DNA from: Bathymodiolus brooksi
Taxonomy: Eukaryota > Mollusca > Bivalvia > Mytilida > Modiolidae
Length of the DNA stretch: 64,000 bases
Assembly (NCBI GenBank): GCA_963680875.1
Contig: OY804580.1
Coordinates: 97,431,353 to 97,495,352 of the forward strand
Direction of reading: 5' to 3'
Shown here: positions 57,901-64,000 of the stretch, in pieces
How the letters are laid out: each line of letters starts with the position of its first letter
Position numbering within the stretch: position 1 is the first letter of the stretch
Notes under the pieces: model-generated
What the model saw: the letters and a program-made list of their open reading frames with translations, nothing else
What the model was told of the DNA's origin: nothing
Database searches by the model: none
Position numbers and translations under genes: made by a program

Positions 57901-60900
57901 ATTCTAAAATACCACGCTGTCGGAACAATTCTAAAATACCACGCTGTCGGAACAATTCTAAAATACCACGCTGTCGGAACAATTCTAAAATACCACACTG
58001 TCGGAACAATTCTAAAATACCACACTGTCGGAACAATTCTAAAATACCACGCTGTCGGAACAATTCTAAAATACCACGCTGTCGGAACAATTCTAAAATA
58101 CCATGGTGTCGGAACAATTCTAAAATACCACGCTGTCGGAACAATTCTAAAATACCACGCTGTCGGAACAATTCTAAAATACCACGCTGTCGGGACAATT
58201 CTAAAATACCACGCTGTCGGAACAATTCTAAAATACCACGCTGTCGAAACAATTCTAAAATACTACGCTGTCGGAACAATTCTAAAATACCACGCTGTCG
58301 GAACAATTCTAAAATACCACGCTGTCGGAACAATTCTAAAATACCACACTGTCGGAACAATTCTAAAATACCACGCTGTCGGAACAATTCTAAAATACCA
58401 CGGTGTCGGAACAATTCTAAAATACCACACTGTCGGAACAATTCTACAATACCACGCTGTCAGAACAATTCTAAAATACCACGGTTTCGGAACAATTCTA
58501 AAATACCACACTGTTGGAACAATTCTAAAATACCACACTGTCGGAACAATTCTAAAATACCACGGTGTCGGAACAATTCTAAAATACTACGGTGTCGGAA
58601 CAATTCTAAAATACCACGCTGTCGGAACAATTCTAAAATACCACGCTGTCGGAACAATTCTAAAATACCACGGTGTCGGAACAATTCTAAAATACCACGC
58701 TGTCGGAACAATTCTAAAATACCACGCTGTCGGAACAATTCTAAAATACCACGCTGTCGGAACAATTCTAAAATACCACGCTGTCGGAACAATTCTAAAA
58801 TACCACGCTGTCGGAACAATTCTAAAATACCACGGTGTCGGAACAATTCTAAAATACCACGGTGTCGGAACAATTCTAAAATGCCACACTGTTGGAACAA
58901 TTCTAAAATACCACGCTGTCGGAACAATTCTAAAATACCACGGTGTCGGAACAATTCTAATATACCACGCTGTCGGACCAATTCTAAAATACCACGCTGT
59001 CGGAACAATTCTAAAATACCACGCTGTCGGAACAATTCTAAAATACCACACTGTCGGAACAATTCTAAAATACCACGGTGTCGGAACAATTCTAAAATAC
59101 CACGGTGTCGGAACAATTCTAAAATACCACACTGTCGGAACAATTCTAAAATACCACGCTGTCGGAACAATTCTAAAATACCACGTGTCGGAACAATTCT
59201 AAAATACCACGCTGTCGGAACAATTCTAAAATACCACGCTGTCGGAACAATTCTAAAATACCACGGTGTCGGAACAATTCTAAAATACCACGCTGTCGGA
59301 ACAATTCTAAAATACCACGCTGTCGGAACAATTCTAAAATACCACGCTGTCGGAACAATTCTAAAATACCACACTGTCGGAACAATTCTAAAATACCACG
59401 CTGTCGGAACAATTCTAAAATACCACGGTGTCGAAACAATTCTAAAATACCACACTGTCGGAACAATTCTAAAATACCACGCTGTCGGAACAATTCTAAA
59501 ATACCACGCTGTCGGAACAATTCTATAATACCACGCTGTCGGAACAATTCTAAAATACCACGCTGTCGGAACAATTCTAAAATACCACACTGTCGGAACA
59601 ATTCTAAAATACCACGCTGTCGGAACAATTCTAAAATACCACGGTGTCGGAACAATTCTAAAATACCACACTGTCGGAACAATTCTAAAATACCACGCTG
59701 TCGGAACAATTCTAAAATACCACGGTGTCGGAACAATTCTAAAATACCACACTGTTGGAACAATTCTAAAATACCACGGTGTCGGAACAATTCTAAAATA
59801 CCACGGTGTCGGAACAATTCTAAAATACCACGCTGTCGGAACAATTCTAAAATACCACGCTGTCGGAACAATTCTAAAATACCACGGTGTCGGAACAATT
59901 CTAAAATACCACGCTGTCGGAACAATTCTAAAATACCACGCTGTCGGAACAATTCTATAATACCACGCTGTCGATACAATTCTAAAATACCACGCTGTCG
60001 GAACAATTCTAAAATACCACGGTGTCGGAACAATTCTAAAATACCACGCTGTCGGAACAATTCTAAAATACCACGCTGTCGGAACAATTCTAAAATACCA
60101 CGCTGTCGGAACAATTCTAAAATACCACGGTGTCGGAACAATTCTAAAATACCACGCTGTCGGAACAATTCTAAAATACCACACTGTTGGAACAATTCTA
60201 AAATACCACGCTGTCGGAACAATTCTAAAATACCACGGTGTCGGAACAATTCTAAAATACCACGCTGTCGGAACAATTCTAAAATACCACGCTGTCGGAA
60301 CAATTCTAAAATACCACGGTGTCGGAACAATTCTAAAATACCACACTGTCGGAACAATTCTAAAATACCACGGAGTCGGAACAATTCTAAAATACCACGG
60401 TGTCGGAACAATTCTAAAATACCACGGTGTCGGAACAATTCTAAAATACCACGGTGTCGGAACAATTCTAAAATACCACGGTAACGGAACAATTCTAAAA
60501 TACCACGCTGTCAGAACAATTCTAAAATACCACGCTGTCGGAACAATTCTAAAATACCACGCTGTCGGAACAATTCTAAAATACCACACTGTCGGAACAA
60601 TTCTAAAATACCACGGTGTCGGAACAATTCTAAAATACCACGATGTCGGAACAATTCTAAAATATCACACTGTCGGAACAATTCTAAAATACCACGCTGT
60701 CGGAACAATTCTAAAATACCACGGTGTCGGAACAATTCTAAAATAGCACACTGTGGGAACAATTCTAAAATACCACGCTGTCGGAACAATTCTAAAATAC
60801 CACGCTGTCGGAACAATTCTAAAATACCACAGTGTCGGAACAATTCTAAAATACCACGCTGTCGAAACAATTCTAAAATACCACGCTGTCGGAACAATTC

Positions 60901-61650
60901 TAAAATACCACGCTGTCAGAACACTTCTAAAATACCACACTGTCGGAACAATTCTAAAATACCACGCTGTCGGAACAATTCTAAAATACCACACTGTCAG
61001 AACAATTCTAAAATACCACGCTGTCGGAACAATTCTAAAATACCACGCTGTCAGAACAATTCTAAAATACCACGGTGTCGGAACAATTCTAAAATACCAC
61101 ACTGTCGGAACAATTCTAAAATACCACGCTGTCGGAACAATTCTAAAATACCACGCTGTCGAAACAATTCTAAAATACCACACTGTCAGAACAATTCTAA
61201 AATACCACGCTGTCGGAACAATTCTAAAATACCACGCTGTCGGAACAATTCTAAAATACCACGCTGTCGGAACAATTCTAAAATACCACGCTGTCGGAAC
61301 AATTCTAAAATACCACGCTGTCGGAACAATTCTAAAATACCACACTGTCGGAACAATTCTAAAATACCACACTGTCGGAACAATTCTAAAATACCACGCT
61401 GTCGGAACAATTCTAAAATACCACGCTGTCGGAACAATTCTAAAATACCATGGTGTCGGAACAATTCTAAAATACCACGCTGTCGGAACAATTCTAAAAT
61501 ACCACGCTGTCGGGACAATTCTAAAATACCACGCTGTCGGAACAATTCTAAAATACCACGCTGTCGAAACAATTCTAAAATACTACGCTGTCGGAACAAT
61601 TCTAAAATACCACGCTGTCGGAACAATTCTAAAATACCACGCTGTCGGAA
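54975..61650 (-). repeat. higher-order repeat: two copies of a 3,347-bp block of 27-bp units
   Basis: Unique variants recur at a constant offset of 3,347 bp: the acggttt unit (55134-55140 and 58481-58487), acggtaacgg (57131 and 60478), acactgtggg (57401 and 60748), ccatggtgtc (58101 and 61448) and the ctacaatacc unit (about 55098 and 58445). After about 61448 the offset falls to 3,320 (cgggacaatt, 58191 and 61511), showing a one-unit deletion. Approximate blocks: 54975-58321 and 58322-61650. The block is about 124 units. Confidence 0.9.
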
Positions 61651-61739
61651 CAATTCTAAAATACCACGCTGTCGGAACAATTCTAAAATACCACGCTGTC
61701 GGAACAATTCTAAAATACCACGCTGTCGGAACAATTCTA

Positions 61740-64000
61740 AAATACCACACTGTCAGAACAATTCTAAAATACGACGCTGTCGAACAATTCTAAAATACCA
61801 CGCTGTCGGAACAATTCTAAAATACCACACTGTCGAAACAATTCTAAAATACCACACTGTCGAAACAATTCTAAAATACCACGGTGTCGAAACAATTCTA
61901 AAATACCACAATGTCAGAACAATTCTAAAATACCACACTGTCAGAACAATTCTAAAATACCACGCTGTCGGAACAATTCTAAAATACCGCGCCGTCGGAA
62001 CAATTCTAAAATACCACGCTGTCGGAACAATTCTAAAATACCACGCTGTCGGAACAATTCTAAAATACCACGCTGTCGGAACAATTCTAAAATACCACGG
62101 TGTCGGAACAATTCTAAAATACCACGCTGTCAGAACAATTCTAAAATACCACGCTGTCGAAACAATTCTAAAATACCACACTGTCGAAACAATTCTAAAA
62201 TACCACGGTGTCGAAACAATTCTAAAATACCACACTGTCGGAACAATTCTAAAATACCACACTGTCAGAACAATTCTAAAATACCACGCTGTCGGAACAA
62301 TTCTAAAATACCACACTGTCAGAACAATTCTAAAATACCACACTGTCGAAACAATTCTAAAATACCACGCTGTCAGAACAATTCTAAAATATCACGCTGT
62401 CGGAACAATTCTAAAATACTACACTGTCAGAACAATTCTAAAATACCACGCTGTCGGAACAATTCTAAAATACTACACTGTCGAAACAATTCTAAAATAC
62501 CACACTGTCGAAACAATTCTAAAATACCACACTGTCGGAACAATTCTAAATACCACGCTGTCGGAACAATTCTAAAATACTACACTGTCGAAACAATTCT
62601 AAAATACCACACTGTCGAAACAATTCTAAAATACCACACTGTCAGAACAATTCTAAAATACCACGCTGTCGGAACAATTCTAAAATACCACACTGTCAGA
62701 ACAATTCTAAAATACCACACTGTCGAAACAATTCTAAAATACCACACTGTCAGAACAATTCTAAAATACCACGCTGTCAGAACAATTCTAAAATACCACG
62801 CTGTCGGAACAATTCTAAAATACCACACTATCGAAACAATTCTAAAATACCACACTGTCAGAACAATTCTAAAATACCACACTGTCAGAACAATTCTAAA
62901 ATACCACACTGTCGAAACAATTCTAAAATACCACACTGTCAGAACAATTCTAAAATACCACACTGTCGAAACAATTCTAAAATACCACGCTGTCGGAACA
63001 ATTCTAAAATACCACGCTGTCGGAACAATTCTAAAATACCACGGTGTTGGAACAATTCTAAAATACCACACTGTCGAAACAATTCTAAAATACCACACTG
63101 TCAGAACAATTCTAAAATACCACACTGTCAGAACAATTCTAAAATACCACACTGTCGAAACAATTCTAAAATACCACACTGTCAGAACAATTCTAAAATA
63201 CCACACTGTCGAAACAATTCTAAAATACCACGCTGTCGGAACAATTCTAAAATACCATGCTGTCGGAACAATTCTAAAATACCACAGTGTCGGAACAATT
63301 CTAAAATACCACACTGTCGAAACAATTCTAAAATACCACGCTGTCGGAACAATTCTAAAATACCACGCTGTCGGAACAATTGTAAAATACCACGCTGTCG
63401 TAACAATTCTAAAATACCACGCTGTCGGAACAATTCTAAAATACCACAGTGTCGGAACAATTCTAAAATACCACACTGTCGAAACAATTCTAAAATACCA
63501 CACTGTCAGAACAATTCTAAAATACCACACTGTCGAAACAATTCTAAAATACCACGCTGTCGGAACAATTCTAAAATACCACGCTGTCGGAACAATTCTA
63601 AAATACCACACTGTCGAAACAATTCTAAAATACCACTGTCGAAACAATTCTAAAATACCACGCTGTAGGAACAATTCTAAAATACCACACTGTCGAAACA
63701 ATTCTAAAATACCACTGTCGAAACAATTCTAAAATACCACACTGTCGAAACAATTCTAAAATACCACACTGTCAGAACAATTCTAAAATACCACGCTGTC
63801 GGAACAATTCTAAAATACCACGCTGTCGAAACAATTCTAAAATACCACACTGTCAGAACAATTCTAAAATACCACACTGTCAGAACAATTCTAAAATACC
63901 ACACTGTCGAAACAATTCTAAAATACCACTGTCGAAACAATTCTAAAATACCACACTGTCGAAACAATTCTAAAATACCACTGTCGAAACAATTCTAAAA
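61740..64000 (-). repeat. diverged domain of the 27-bp array with a 9-unit (243-bp) higher-order period
   Basis: This part is dominated by cactgtcagaac and cactgtcgaaac variants rather than cgctgtcggaac. The pattern cgaaac, cagaac, cagaac, cgaaac, cagaac, cgaaac, cggaac, cggaac, then an odd unit (ggtgttgg or cagtgtcgg) repeats at about 62826-63068 and 63069-63311. Units shortened to 25 bp (ataccactgtcg) recur near 63630, 63710, 63925 and 63980. It may be the older part, or a separately homogenised part, of the array. Confidence 0.8.

Larger units (their letters stand above)
54807..64000 (-). repeat. 27-bp satellite array, about 340 units, open at the window end
   Basis: At least 9.19 kb of a 27-bp unit (plus-strand form ggaacaattctaaaatacca then cgctgtc; cacgg, cacac and tcaga variants). 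Orientation relative to the RT is the same as in the solitary copies. A few units have 1-2 bp indels (for example accacgtgtcgg at 54838, 55837 and 59183). Stop-free frames of up to 858 codons on both strands (WYFRIVPTA, ILELFRQRG, TILKYHAVG) are a consequence of 27 = 9 codons, and I reject them as genes. The 3.35-kb and 243-bp higher-order structure is given in separate entries. Confidence 0.98.

Noticed and set aside
54807..64000. Heat-shock or steroid-type response element arrays (GAAnnnTTC and GAAC-type palindromes in each 27-bp unit)
   Set aside because: The spacing does not fit the canonical nGAAnnTTCn or the 3-nt spaced hexamer palindromes. Resemblance to half-sites alone is not evidence.

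Overview
This window looks like repeat-dominated intergenic DNA from a lophotrochozoan animal, most probably a mollusc. It is AT-rich, has no operon structure and shows no recognisable host exon. It carries tRNA-derived SINEs whose central domain matches the V-SINE domain (ggttttctccgggtactcc followed by ggtttcctccacca), together with Penelope-like retroelement (PLE) debris of a kind common in mollusc genomes. The species assignment is inference. I found no host protein-coding gene, rRNA or functional tRNA that I can defend. Most open frames here are accidents of tandem repeats or pieces of retroelements.

Layout. 0-12 kb: a V-SINE, PLE tail and terminal-repeat fragments, a 27-bp minisatellite (2.74-3.39 kb), a 47-bp array (6.1-6.6 kb), a 62-bp array (7.3-8.7 kb), a second SINE and a 319-bp TCAA microsatellite growing from a SINE tail (9.9-10.2 kb). 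12-30 kb: a 10-bp array, PLE fragments with hammerhead-like motifs, a 37-bp array (19.7-20.5 kb) followed by a 25-bp array that lies inside a hammerhead motif (20.6-20.9 kb), a SINE with a duplicated Pol III promoter (24.1 kb), a 24/25-bp array (27.3-28 kb) and a broken LINE (29.3-30.2 kb). 30-42 kb: perfect and near-perfect hairpins, more SINEs, a 130-bp triplicate (37.9-38.2 kb) and a 33-bp array (40.8-42.3 kb). 42-54.8 kb: two PLE reverse transcriptase fragments, the most complete SINE (47.1-47.4 kb) and a 1.1-kb foldback DNA element with an 8-bp target duplication (49.5-50.6 kb). 54.8-64 kb: at least 9.2 kb of a 27-bp satellite with higher-order structure, running off the end of the window.

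The main observation is that about ten of the tandem arrays, with units of 10, 22, 25, 26, 27, 33, 36, 37 and 62 bp, can be traced to different short segments of one PLE family. The non-amplified versions of most of these segments are also present in the window. Ordering the fragments suggests the element runs: terminal repeat containing a minimal hammerhead motif; a module with ccaggaacgtgagcggtcatg; the 27-bp segment; the RT ORF; and a 3' tail. Each insertion has expanded a different segment, so one retroelement family appears to seed much of the local minisatellite diversity. Several arrays have units that are multiples of 3 and lack stops, which creates spurious ORFs of up to 858 codons.
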